Assembly: GCF_022012435.1 (NCBI RefSeq)
Contig: NZ_JAKLUA010000024.1
Location: 29,134-93,133 of the forward strand
DNA: 64,000 bases
Source of the DNA: Bradyrhizobium zhengyangense
GTDB taxonomy: Bacteria > Pseudomonadota > Alphaproteobacteria > Rhizobiales > Xanthobacteraceae
Reading direction: 5' to 3'
The position numbers were made by a program, and so were the translations under genes. This document shows, one piece after another, positions 45,877 through 53,591 of the stretch. The notes under the pieces were generated by a model. It was not told where the DNA came from and searched no databases. It saw only the letters and a program-made list of their open reading frames with translations. Each line of letters starts with the position of its first letter. Within the stretch, counting starts at the first letter, position 1.

Positions 45877-47199
45877 ATGCAAACAATGGCCCAACCTTCT
45901 ATCGATTTCATTCAGCCCGAGAAGCAAGTTGCAACGAGATCAATGACTATTGGTCTGGGCGGAGGCGTCGCGCTGGAGTGGTATGACTGGCAAGTCTACG
46001 GCTTCATGGCGGCTTTTCTATCTCCCCACTTCTTCCCTTCAAATGACCCGGTCGTTTCGCTGCTGGGAGCATTTGCCGTATTTGGAGCCGGATTCATTGC
46101 GCGGCCTCTGGGAGCGGCTTTGCTTGGTCCTATCGCAGATCGCATCAGCCATAAACGCGTCATGATGATCGCTGTTACGGTCATGGCGCTATCTTCGTTC
46201 CTGATTGCGATCTTGCCGGCTCATAAGGACATCGGGACCCTTGCCACTGCAGCGCTGGTCATTCTTCGACTGATGCAAGGGCTTGCCACTGGCGCAGAGG
46301 CGGGCGTCGCCAATGCAATCGCCATCGAGTTGGCACCACCAGGTGAGGAGGGGCGGTATCTCGGCTTGATCAACGGTACATTCATCATGTTGGGTTCGAT
46401 CGGAGCAAGCCTCGTCGCTTTTCTGGTGAGCGCGGCCGTCGCCCCCGAGGTCATGCGCGAGTGGGCTTGGCGAGTGCCGTTTGCGGTCGGAGGCCTGCTT
46501 GGCGTCCTCATCTTCTTCCTGCGCCAAGCAATCCCGGAAACATTGATCGCCCGCGCTATGCATCATGACGAGATGTCGCGCGTTCAGAAAACCACCGGCG
46601 GCGTTTGGAAGGCGCTCTGGAATGTGCGACTGTCGCTTCTGGCCGTGATTTTGGTGATCGGCTCGGTGCAGCTCGCCAACTACACGTACAACGTGGGCCT
46701 GCCCAACATCGCCAATGGTGTTTTCAAGGAAAACAGCACGTGGGTGTACGGCATCCTGACCCTCATGGGATTTTGCTGGATGGTCTTTTCACCTGCCATC
46801 GGTGCGTTTGCAGACAAGATAAAGCCCTCGCGCGCGTTCATCTTGATGCGCCTTCTGCTCATCCCAGCATTCTTCCTGACGCTGCTCTATTCACACCAAA
46901 GCCTTCTGACCTACGCCATGGTGATGCTGGTTGGCGGGGCCATGGTGGGCTGCAATATGGCTCTCTACAACTTCATAGCCACAACCTTGATGCCGCGCAC
47001 AGTGAGAACGACAGGCGTCGCCCTTGGTTACGCAATCGGTGTGACAATTTTCGGCGGTACCACGCCCTACCTGCTGGTATGGTTGCAACGCGAGGACATG
47101 GCATGGATGTTCCCAATCTACGGGTCGCTCGTCGCTTTGCTCAGCGTGGTCGTATATCAGATCGCTAAAAAGCGCGGCTGCATCTATGTAGGCGAGTGA
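45877..47199 (+). CDS. MFS transporter, metabolite/H+ symporter (MHS) type
   Basis: The 440-residue inner-membrane carrier has about 12 hydrophobic spans. Signature features of the MHS/proline-betaine family are VALEWYDWQVYGFMAAFLSPHFFP (span 1 region, about 32-55), the loop 2-3 motif GPIADRISHKRVMMI (about 85-99) and LRLMQGLATGAEAGVANAIAIELAPPGEEGRYLG (about 128-161). The start at 45877 (MQTMAQPS) has GGAAG about 8 bases upstream; earlier in-frame codons are less likely. MHS proteins bring in organic acids, osmolytes or small aromatic acids by proton symport. Its divergent arrangement with the GguC-like gene suggests that it imports the same sugar acid. Confidence 0.88.
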   Translation: MQTMAQPSIDFIQPEKQVATRSMTIGLGGGVALEWYDWQVYGFMAAFLSPHFFPSNDPVVSLLGAFAVFGAGFIARPLGAALLGPIADRISHKRVMMIAVTVMALSSFLIAILPAHKDIGTLATAALVILRLMQGLATGAEAGVANAIAIELAPPGEEGRYLGLINGTFIMLGSIGASLVAFLVSAAVAPEVMREWAWRVPFAVGGLLGVLIFFLRQAIPETLIARAMHHDEMSRVQKTTGGVWKALWNVRLSLLAVILVIGSVQLANYTYNVGLPNIANGVFKENSTWVYGILTLMGFCWMVFSPAIGAFADKIKPSRAFILMRLLLIPAFFLTLLYSHQSLLTYAMVMLVGGAMVGCNMALYNFIATTLMPRTVRTTGVALGYAIGVTIFGGTTPYLLVWLQREDMAWMFPIYGSLVALLSVVVYQIAKKRGCIYVGE

Positions 47200-47427
47200 T
47201 AACAGTCTTGTTAGGGCACTCCAGAGAGGTCCGGCCGATCGGCGGCTCCCCTCTGGAAAGGCAATGGTCTCAGTGGAACAGCGGCTGAACAAGAAACCCT
47301 TGATCTCTCCAGCCGTCAAATGCGCCCCTAGGTCCGTTCCAAGCCGCTTTAAGGATTTCGGCCGGGGTAACGCGAGAGTGACACAGAGAGCGCTCGCCGC
47401 TGGCCTTCGCCAGCAGCGAGTGCCATT

Positions 47428-48579
47428 TTAGATTTCTTCAGGCCGCAACCTGCCGGTTAGCAAATGAAGCGCCTCGAACAAGTAGTAGCTACCAAAGATC
47501 AATTCGGCATTACTGACGTAGTCCTCGGCTCTCGAATCCCCGCGCTTGTTGAAGCATCCTTCCACCAGCATGCCGGCTGGACGGCTATCGTTCTTATGAA
47601 CCGGAGTGAGATATCGTTCGACCAGCGCCAAAGCGGTGCGTTCTCCGGCGCTACGGTATTGCCGCCGCTTACTGTCAGTCGGCGCAATCGAGCTCAATTT
47701 TAGAAGAGCCGATGCCATAAAAGCGGTCGCCGCAGTGTCCCGCTCGACGTTGGGCGCTTTAGGAGCGTCAAAATCCCAGTACGACACGCAATCATCTGGC
47801 ACATGGGCGAGCCACCAGTCGGCCCCGTTCATGGCGGCTTGACGCCATCGCTCCTCTCCGCCGCCGGAAAAGTAGCTGATCGTCGAGCACACCACGCCCC
47901 ACGCCTGTGCTCTTGCCCAAACGCTGTTCTCGCTGAAGCCCTTGTGTGTGTAGCGTCGGAGAACCTTGCCGGTCTCGGGATCGAGGGAGGAGGACTGGAT
48001 GAAGGATCCGTCCTCACGCTGATGGACGGTCAGAACTTTATCCGTATGATTGGCAGCCACTTCGCGCATCGCGCGGTCGTCTAGAGTTCGAGCGGCCCAA
48101 AACAGCAGCAATGAGACGACCAAACTGTCGACGCTGCTTGCAGTGGCTCCCACGTCAGCGCCCTCCTCGGCATTCGCGCCAAGGGGCACAAGACCAAGGT
48201 GATGGTTGTAGCGTTGCTTCAGATCTCGTGCCGCCGCAAGGCCGAGCGTCCGCGCGCGGTGACTTCCGGTGAGCAGCGAACCCAGTCCGGCCCCGTAATA
48301 GAAGGTCGCAGCCTTGAACGCGGTATCGGCCGAGACGCGCGGTTCAAGACGCTCGCAACCTCGTTCTGCAAGATCTCTGAAGCGCTCGCCGCCGTTACTC
48401 CGCGAGGCAAGCCAAAGCATCCCCAGCCAATAGCCGCCGGTCCAGTCTCCGTTTGAAGTTGTCGTCCAGGTGCCGCTCTCCGGATCTGCCCAATGTGGAT
48501 AGGCGTCGCCAACTTGTTGAGCTGTATTCTCGATCCGCCGCATCATACGTGCGATCGCTTCTTCCCAGTCTATGCTCAT
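47428..48579 (-). CDS. GH88-family glycosyl hydrolase (unsaturated uronyl)
   Basis: The 383-residue (alpha/alpha)6-barrel enzyme of family GH88 hydrates the double bond of delta-4,5-unsaturated uronic acids and so releases them from oligosaccharides. Visible are NGDWTGGYWLGMLWLASRS (about 32-50, first catalytic Asp), ADTAFKAATFYYGAGLG, GADVGATASSVDSLVVSLLLFWAAR (about 146-170, second Asp region), RYTHKGFSENSVWARAQAWGVV (about 212-233) and VERDTAATAFMASALL. No signal peptide is seen, so it acts in the cytoplasm on imported material. The start is the ATG at 48579. A TATC-N13-GATA site lies about 90 bases upstream, and the MFS importer and GguC-like hydrolase are neighbours. Confidence 0.85.
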   Translation of the reverse strand: MSIDWEEAIARMMRRIENTAQQVGDAYPHWADPESGTWTTTSNGDWTGGYWLGMLWLASRSNGGERFRDLAERGCERLEPRVSADTAFKAATFYYGAGLGSLLTGSHRARTLGLAAARDLKQRYNHHLGLVPLGANAEEGADVGATASSVDSLVVSLLLFWAARTLDDRAMREVAANHTDKVLTVHQREDGSFIQSSSLDPETGKVLRRYTHKGFSENSVWARAQAWGVVCSTISYFSGGGEERWRQAAMNGADWWLAHVPDDCVSYWDFDAPKAPNVERDTAATAFMASALLKLSSIAPTDSKRRQYRSAGERTALALVERYLTPVHKNDSRPAGMLVEGCFNKRGDSRAEDYVSNAELIFGSYYLFEALHLLTGRLRPEEI

Positions 48580-48670
48580 CAAAGCTCCTCGTGAAAATGC
48601 AGGATGGTTCCACCTGAAAGCGGGTTCTCACCATTGCTTCACTTGAGAGCTTCTCATGATTATTGCATTA

Positions 48671-48691
48671 TATCAATCTGAAATTGGGATA
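48671..48691. promoter_or_regulatory. TATC-N13-GATA operator candidate (GH88 promoter)
   Basis: TATCAAT (from 48671) and TTGGGATA (ending 48691) make an inverted TATC-N13-GATA element with the same spacing as 40908-40930. It lies about 90 bases upstream of the GH88 start and shares the TTGGGATAG half with the region before the MocR-type gene. It is a candidate site for that regulator. Confidence 0.45.
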
Positions 48692-49033
48692 GTGTATTTG
48701 CTCAACGAGGTAGGTCTTGCTACATTCAATCGGGCTCCCAGCGTGATGCCGCCAGGTCCCGAAAAGCAGCGCATGATGTTCAGCGCGGTATCAAAGTAGT
48801 CTGCGTTTGCTTGCAGGGATATTGGCGCACAGTGGAGCGCTGGCGCGCCGGCCCGAAGTTGATCTATCGATCGAGCCTTCTCAACGGTCGTCCTGGCTCG
48901 ACAAACGCCGCATCCAGCCTCTGACGAGGGATTGCCGCTACGCCCAATGGGCGAGCATTCGGTAGCCCGCGTGGCGCATGTCCTTTTGCCAGGTGACTTG
49001 CTTGCCGGGTGACCTGCGCCGCGGCAGTAGTCA
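48692..49033. other. Spacer with a possible regulator C-terminus relic
   Basis: No intact gene. The minus strand is open from about 48855 to a TGA at 48673 and reads DYFDTALNIMRCFSG, then ITLGARLNVARP and SLSKYTIPISD. This resembles the last 50 residues of LacI-type or sugar-binding regulators, but no upstream domain is found. It may be the end of a deleted gene and it overlaps the operator candidate above. Confidence 0.3.
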
Positions 49034-50266
49034 CTAAAGAAGCTGCTTCAAGTTCAGCGCCGGATTAGCGAGCGCCTCTGCCTCGACCTTCAGTTCCCGC
49101 CTAATGATCGTCTCTGCAACTCGGATTTCCTTCGCAACGGCGCCGAGGCTTCCAAACCCACAAGCAGCCACGAGGCGCCCGCCGTCGACAAGGGAGAATA
49201 GAAGTTGGCCCCTCGGGCCTAGGCTTCTGACGACCGGGATTTCTCCGCCGCAGCAGAGGCCGACCATTTGCAAAGTCTCATCGTATTGGTCCGACCAGAA
49301 CCAGGGGAGATCGTCATACGGACGATCCTCGCCCACCATATTCGCCGCCGCAATCACCCCTTGCCGCTGCGCGTTGCGCCAAGCTTCCAGCCTGATCCGC
49401 TTTCCGTAAAGGCGATGTGGAAAGGAACAGCAGTCCCCCGCTGCGAATACGCGCGGATCCGATGTGGCCAGCATTTCGTCAAGCGCGATGCCGTTGTCGA
49501 CAGCGAGCCCCGCCGCTTGCGCCAGTTCGACGTTGGGGGTTGCACCGACCCCCACGATCACGAGATCGGCAAGATGTCTTTGGCCCCCGGCCAGTACCAC
49601 GCAGGAGCGTCCTTCACAAAGCTCGATACGTTCAACGACTGCCGTTGTCTCGATCCGTACCCCAGAACGCTCGTGCTTGGCCCTGATCAGTTCAGCTATG
49701 CCAACTGGCACTGCCCGGGAAAGTATGCGCGATCCTGCTTCGAAGACGATGACCGAAGCGCCTCGCAAGATCGAGCTCGCAGCAACCTCGAGCCCGATAA
49801 AGCCGCCGCCGATCACAGCCATCTCGCAGCCTTGGCCGATTAACTCGCGAAGGCGTGTGGCATCCTCATACGACCTAAGCGTTGCGACCCTTGATCCCTC
49901 AGCAATTGGCACGTTCAGGTCACGCGGACGAGCGCCAGTGGCCAAGAGGAGGCGATGATAGCCTATCTTGGCCCCATTCGAGAGAATCACCATGCTGGCC
50001 GTGCGATCAATCGAGACCACCTCACAGCCGTGGCGATAATCGATCTTCAATTCGGAAAGCCGCTCTGACGTCACAATCGTCTTCGGCCCAGGCCTCGTCT
50101 CATCGACCAGAACTGCTTTGGAGAGAGGAGGGCGCTCATACGGGAGACTGCTTTCGTTGCCGATCAACACCACGCTCTCTTCCCAGCCGCGCTCGCGCAG
50201 CGCCAGGGCGGCTGCCGTGCCAGCTTCGCCGGCGCCAACAATGGCAATCGTCGAATGAGTACTCAA
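49034..50266 (-). CDS. FAD/NAD(P)-dependent ferredoxin reductase (copy 3)
   Basis: This 410-residue reductase is homologous to 5925 and 8798 and takes the place MocF occupies in rhizopine catabolism. It has IAIVGAGEAGTAAALAL (FAD), YERPPLSKAVL, MAVIGGGFIGLEVAASS (NAD(P)), RVFAAGDCCSFP and FWSDQYDETLQMVG. It is the last gene of the minus-strand operon 54533 to 49034, and its start overlaps the stop of the TIM-barrel gene by ATGA. It should reduce the Rieske ferredoxin encoded at 51156, two genes upstream. Confidence 0.88.
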   Translation of the reverse strand: MSTHSTIAIVGAGEAGTAAALALRERGWEESVVLIGNESSLPYERPPLSKAVLVDETRPGPKTIVTSERLSELKIDYRHGCEVVSIDRTASMVILSNGAKIGYHRLLLATGARPRDLNVPIAEGSRVATLRSYEDATRLRELIGQGCEMAVIGGGFIGLEVAASSILRGASVIVFEAGSRILSRAVPVGIAELIRAKHERSGVRIETTAVVERIELCEGRSCVVLAGGQRHLADLVIVGVGATPNVELAQAAGLAVDNGIALDEMLATSDPRVFAAGDCCSFPHRLYGKRIRLEAWRNAQRQGVIAAANMVGEDRPYDDLPWFWSDQYDETLQMVGLCCGGEIPVVRSLGPRGQLLFSLVDGGRLVAACGFGSLGAVAKEIRVAETIIRRELKVEAEALANPALNLKQLL

Positions 50267-51138
50267 ATGGCCACCCCTCTTGCAGGCAGAGCCTGCTCCT
50301 CACTGGCCACGCTATCGAAGAGGTCACGGACTAGGGACCTAAGAAGAAGAGCTTCCTCCCAACGATCCGTCGTGTCCTTGCCTTGCCGATCGGTGATCGC
50401 ATAGGGCTGCGGGCCAAGTTCGCAGGTAAAACTAAGGCAGGCACCCGTGCCTGCGCGCTTTCGCCAGCTTCGGAACCCGTATTTCCACCACCCCAGGAAC
50501 AGATCCAGCCATATCCTGTGCTGAGGAAACGTGATCTCAACCTGAATTTGCTCGCGAGATGCAACCCGTCCATGAAACGCCCAAGCGCGATCGAGCACCT
50601 GCCGCACCAGCGCTTCATCCTCGTCCGAGATGGGATACCAGAACTCCCGACCCAGCAGGATGTGCGACAAATCGGCAAGGATCCGCATCCCGGGCACCTC
50701 GTCCATCAGATCGAGAGTAAAGAGGAGATCCGTGGTCATCCTGTTGCGATGCGTTTCGAAGTAGATCGGCATGCCTGCCTCTTCCGCCACCCTGATCCAG
50801 CCATCCAGCAGCGGGATACAATCGCTGACCCTGCGCGGACGGATGTCTGGCTGGACGTTGAGATGCAGAACGTTGATCTGCTTGGCGAGGTCGATGGCAG
50901 ACTTCAAGTGATCGATCGTCTGCGGGAAGCACATGCCCTCGACTGCAAGCCCGGAACCGTTCAAAGCGCGTGCGATCAGGTTGACGCGTCCTGGATCATT
51001 GCAGGACGTAGAGATCCCGTCGAACCCCGCTTGCTGTATCATCGCCAGGTTTTCATCGAGAGAACGTTCGAAACCGTCAGGCTGCCGCCGCTCCATGGCC
51101 CAGAGGGACTGCAAGACAAGTAAACGCTGTGAGGTCAT
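50263..51138 (-). CDS. TIM-barrel sugar isomerase/epimerase-like protein (copy 2)
   Basis: The 291-residue xylose-isomerase-like TIM barrel is closely similar to 7939: both have LxxLQSLWAMExR at the N-terminus, LNVQPDIRPRRVSDCIPLLDGW, the metal segment MPIYFETHRNRMTTDLLFTLDLMDEVP, ILADLSHILLGREFWYP and QVEITFPQHRIWLDLFLGWWKYGFRSW. The start at 51138 follows the Rieske stop by 17 bases, and the stop overlaps the reductase start. Strong conservation of the C-terminal PQHRIWLDLFL region between copies suggests the same reaction. The substrate is unknown; a keto-inositol or similar ring polyol is a reasonable guess from MocC/IolE relatives. Confidence 0.82.
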   Translation of the reverse strand: MTSQRLLVLQSLWAMERRQPDGFERSLDENLAMIQQAGFDGISTSCNDPGRVNLIARALNGSGLAVEGMCFPQTIDHLKSAIDLAKQINVLHLNVQPDIRPRRVSDCIPLLDGWIRVAEEAGMPIYFETHRNRMTTDLLFTLDLMDEVPGMRILADLSHILLGREFWYPISDEDEALVRQVLDRAWAFHGRVASREQIQVEITFPQHRIWLDLFLGWWKYGFRSWRKRAGTGACLSFTCELGPQPYAITDRQGKDTTDRWEEALLLRSLVRDLFDSVASEEQALPARGVAI

Positions 51139-51155
51139 CCGCAGCTCTCACCCGC

Positions 51156-51476
51156 TCAGACCTTGACCATAACAATGCCATTCTCGATTTTTACCTCGTA
51201 ACTCTGCAAGTCGACGCATGCGGGCAGCGCACGCGACTCGCCCGTTCGATAGTCGAAGGTGCCGAAGTGTTTCGGGCATTCGATAATTCCGCCATCGACA
51301 ATGCCATCCGCAAGATGGACCTTCTCGTGTGAGCAGTGGCCGTCCATCGCGAAGTAATCGCCCTCGGGCGAGCGAACAATCACAAACGTGCGGCCGCCGT
51401 GATCGAGGCGGCGAACCTCTTCAGGCCTCAAAGCGTCCGCAGCGCAGGCCGCCACCCATTCAGCTTGTTTAGTCAT
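51156..51476 (-). CDS. mocE: MocE-type Rieske [2Fe-2S] ferredoxin (copy 2)
   Basis: This 106-residue Rieske protein has ligands CSH (in CSHEKVHLADG) and CPKHFG, so C-x-H ... C-x-x-H is complete. The N-terminal WVAACAADALRPEEVRRLDHGGRTFVIVRSPEG aligns with copy 1 (WVFACKVEDIRLQDVRRWEFDGHSYAIFRSPKG). The protein shuttles electrons from reductase 49034 to the membrane hydroxylase 51606. It is separated from the hydroxylase by 130 bases and from the TIM-barrel gene by 17. No membrane segment is present. Confidence 0.87.
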   Translation of the reverse strand: MTKQAEWVAACAADALRPEEVRRLDHGGRTFVIVRSPEGDYFAMDGHCSHEKVHLADGIVDGGIIECPKHFGTFDYRTGESRALPACVDLQSYEVKIENGIVMVKV

Positions 51477-51605
51477 ATCTAGTCCTCAATCTTCAACTGG
51501 CGGCGATCAATCGGCTGTGGCTCAGTCGCGCAGCGTGCGCCAGTACCGTTGCGGCGCAAGGGCTGCCTCAACGTGACAGGCCTTCGGAGCCTCCCCGCTT
51601 CGGCG

Positions 51606-52601
51606 CTAACCGCCGCGCACCCACTTCTTGGCCTTTATGCGCTTATACATTCTCTCGTCGGCCTCTGGAGAGCCGTCGTGAGCCGTGCCGAACCACTCGT
51701 CGAGCGGGATGCGGCGTTCACCGTAGTTCACCTCGAAATACTTGTGGTGCAGGTAATGGTAGAAGTTGTCGGTGCTGATCGCCTTCGCATCATCCACGAC
51801 CACGCGGTCGAAACCGGTATGTGACTTTGCGGGGGACAGTCCCGCGTGCATCAGCTGAAACATTGCGTGCAGCGGATGGGACGGAAGAACGAAATGAATC
51901 AATACCCCTGAGAAGTAAGCGATGTGTTCCAGTGTCGACGCCGAGAGGCCGGACCACGGCCCCGGATTGACGTTCTTGTGGTGGACCTTGTGGATGAGAT
52001 GGTACAGCGGCCCAATATGGATGAGGCGGTGAATGAGGTAAAAGTGCAGTTCGCGCCACGCCGGCATCACCAGCACGAGTGCAGCACAATATAGCGGATG
52101 CGCTGCGAAATCGACGTAAGGCAAGCGGTCGTTCGCGTACATCCACCAGGTGAGCGCCTCATATGCACTCCATACAGGCACGGCGCTGCACATGGTCCAG
52201 AATATGTTCTCGGCCGTCTGACTTCCGAACATGAAGGTCGGGTTGTGCGCATCCGGCCACTTTGCATTGTATTTAAACGCCGTCTGCTGACGCCGCTCGA
52301 TATAAAGAATGAAATGGAAGGTGCCGTAGAGGAGGAGAGTCAAAGCGGTGTTACGAAGCAGAATGAGCAGTATCCAGTCGGCGTGGAGTTCTCGCATCGT
52401 ATCGAGCGATGGAGTGAGATAAGTCCACGATACAAGAGAGATCAGGAAATAGACCGTATTCCAGGGCAGGAGATAGCCCGGTAACCAGCGCAGTATTTTC
52501 AGCGGTTGCACCGGCCAGACAAAAATCGGCGCACGTTCGGGCTTCTTCTTTGGTACCCAATTGCCCCGCTTATCGCGCGTGCCGTACAATGCTTCGTCCA
52601 T
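51606..52601 (-). CDS. Membrane di-iron fatty-acid/sterol hydroxylase-like oxygenase (copy 2)
   Basis: The 331-residue membrane protein is homologous to 12094. Its start at 52601 (MDEALYGTRDKRGNWVPKK) has GGAG about 8 bases upstream. Hydrophobic spans occur near 40-62, 78-98, 135-150 and 165-180. The His boxes are REL followed by HFYLIHRLIH (about 189-198), HKVHHKN (about 206-212) and HYLHHKYFEVNYGE (about 285-298), the same spacing as copy 1. SGLSASTLEHIAYFSG and AKSHTGFDRVVVDD add the remaining histidines. It should hydroxylate or demethylate a small substrate using electrons from the Rieske protein 130 bases downstream. The conserved NYADG/NYGER ... PLDxWFGxxHDGSPEADER tail is shared by both copies. 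Confidence 0.84.
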   Translation of the reverse strand: MDEALYGTRDKRGNWVPKKKPERAPIFVWPVQPLKILRWLPGYLLPWNTVYFLISLVSWTYLTPSLDTMRELHADWILLILLRNTALTLLLYGTFHFILYIERRQQTAFKYNAKWPDAHNPTFMFGSQTAENIFWTMCSAVPVWSAYEALTWWMYANDRLPYVDFAAHPLYCAALVLVMPAWRELHFYLIHRLIHIGPLYHLIHKVHHKNVNPGPWSGLSASTLEHIAYFSGVLIHFVLPSHPLHAMFQLMHAGLSPAKSHTGFDRVVVDDAKAISTDNFYHYLHHKYFEVNYGERRIPLDEWFGTAHDGSPEADERMYKRIKAKKWVRGG

Positions 52602-52699
52602 ATTGCACTCCATTGCCGCTTCAAGGCAGACAGCTCGTGTGTTAGATCCTTCGCCGGCTGATTGAGATCAGCTCTCGTCGCCGTCGCAAGAGCTTTAGA

Positions 52700-53536
52700 T
52701 CAATCGCCAAAGCCCGAGTCTTTTAGTCTCGACACGAAGGCCGCATATTCATCGTCGGCGATGTCCGATATTTCCTGCGGGCCTGGAAAGCCATTTGCGG
52801 TGACGTCAGCACGGAATGCGCTGAGAGCTTTCACGCGCTCCTGTTTGATGCGCTCCTGCAGGGCCTGAAGATCTCCATAGACCCGAGCGTGCCGGGGCCG
52901 CCGGCCTTCGCCACCGCATATGTCCTCGGTGAATAGAAAGATCACGTCAGCATCCGGTCCGGAGCCGAGCGAGACGGTCACCAGTCCGATCCGCCGGCGA
53001 ATTTCCGACATGACCCGGGCTGGGATGACCTCGCATTCCACCGCAAAAGCGCCGGCTTCTTCTAGACGTCGGAAGCGCTGGAAGAGTGCCAAGGCTTCCT
53101 CCGCATATTTGCCGAAGGCGCGAAGCCTTCCGAGCCAGGTCGATTTTCTGGGAACGAGGCCCAAGTGACCGACAACCGGAATATCCTCGGCCGCGAGCAT
53201 TGAGACGGTCGCCATGCCGCGTGCGGTGATCACCGCATCGGCCCCGTCGCTTAGCGCCTTCAAGGCGGTACGAAGGATGTCGTCCTGTGTTACAGCATCG
53301 GCAAAGCCCAACGCGGCGGTGACGAAGAGGTGCTTTGAGCCCCTCCGTACGGCTTCCACGTTGCGGGCGCGGGTCACCAGCATTTCAATGCCGGCCTGCT
53401 CCGCGGCCGCTGCCTCCTCGGCGGTCTCGGCAGTGACCTGAGTGTAGCGCTTGCCCGACTTTCGGGAAGCGCGCAGGTCGGCCACCGTCACCGTGCGCTC
53501 GGCCTCGCGCGCCGCCCAATCGTAAATCCGCGGCAT
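52700..53536 (-). CDS. PanB-like (KPHMT/PEP-mutase fold) protein, divergent
   Basis: The 278-residue TIM-barrel protein resembles ketopantoate hydroxymethyltransferase: TVADLRASRKSGKRYTQVTAETAEEAAAAEQAGIEMLVTRA at the start, IPVVGHLGLVPRKSTWLGRLRAFGKYAEEA (about 135-165) in the middle, and EEAGAFAVECEVIPARVMSEI (the C-EVIP Glu base, about 178-200) plus VSLGSGPDADV. The GDS motif and the DLPF Asp that bind Mg in PanB are not seen; TRARN and TAALGF occupy those places. It may have a different reaction. It is between the kinase and the hydroxylase in the operon. The start is ATG 53536; an in-frame TTG at 53566 is possible. PanB enzymes use a one-carbon unit, which might link to demethylation here (inference). 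Confidence 0.65.
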   Translation of the reverse strand: MPRIYDWAAREAERTVTVADLRASRKSGKRYTQVTAETAEEAAAAEQAGIEMLVTRARNVEAVRRGSKHLFVTAALGFADAVTQDDILRTALKALSDGADAVITARGMATVSMLAAEDIPVVGHLGLVPRKSTWLGRLRAFGKYAEEALALFQRFRRLEEAGAFAVECEVIPARVMSEIRRRIGLVTVSLGSGPDADVIFLFTEDICGGEGRRPRHARVYGDLQALQERIKQERVKALSAFRADVTANGFPGPQEISDIADDEYAAFVSRLKDSGFGD

Positions 53537-53591
53537 ATCGTTCCAGTTCTCACTGTTCGCGCCCAAGGCGCATTGATTTCTTGTTGCTCTC

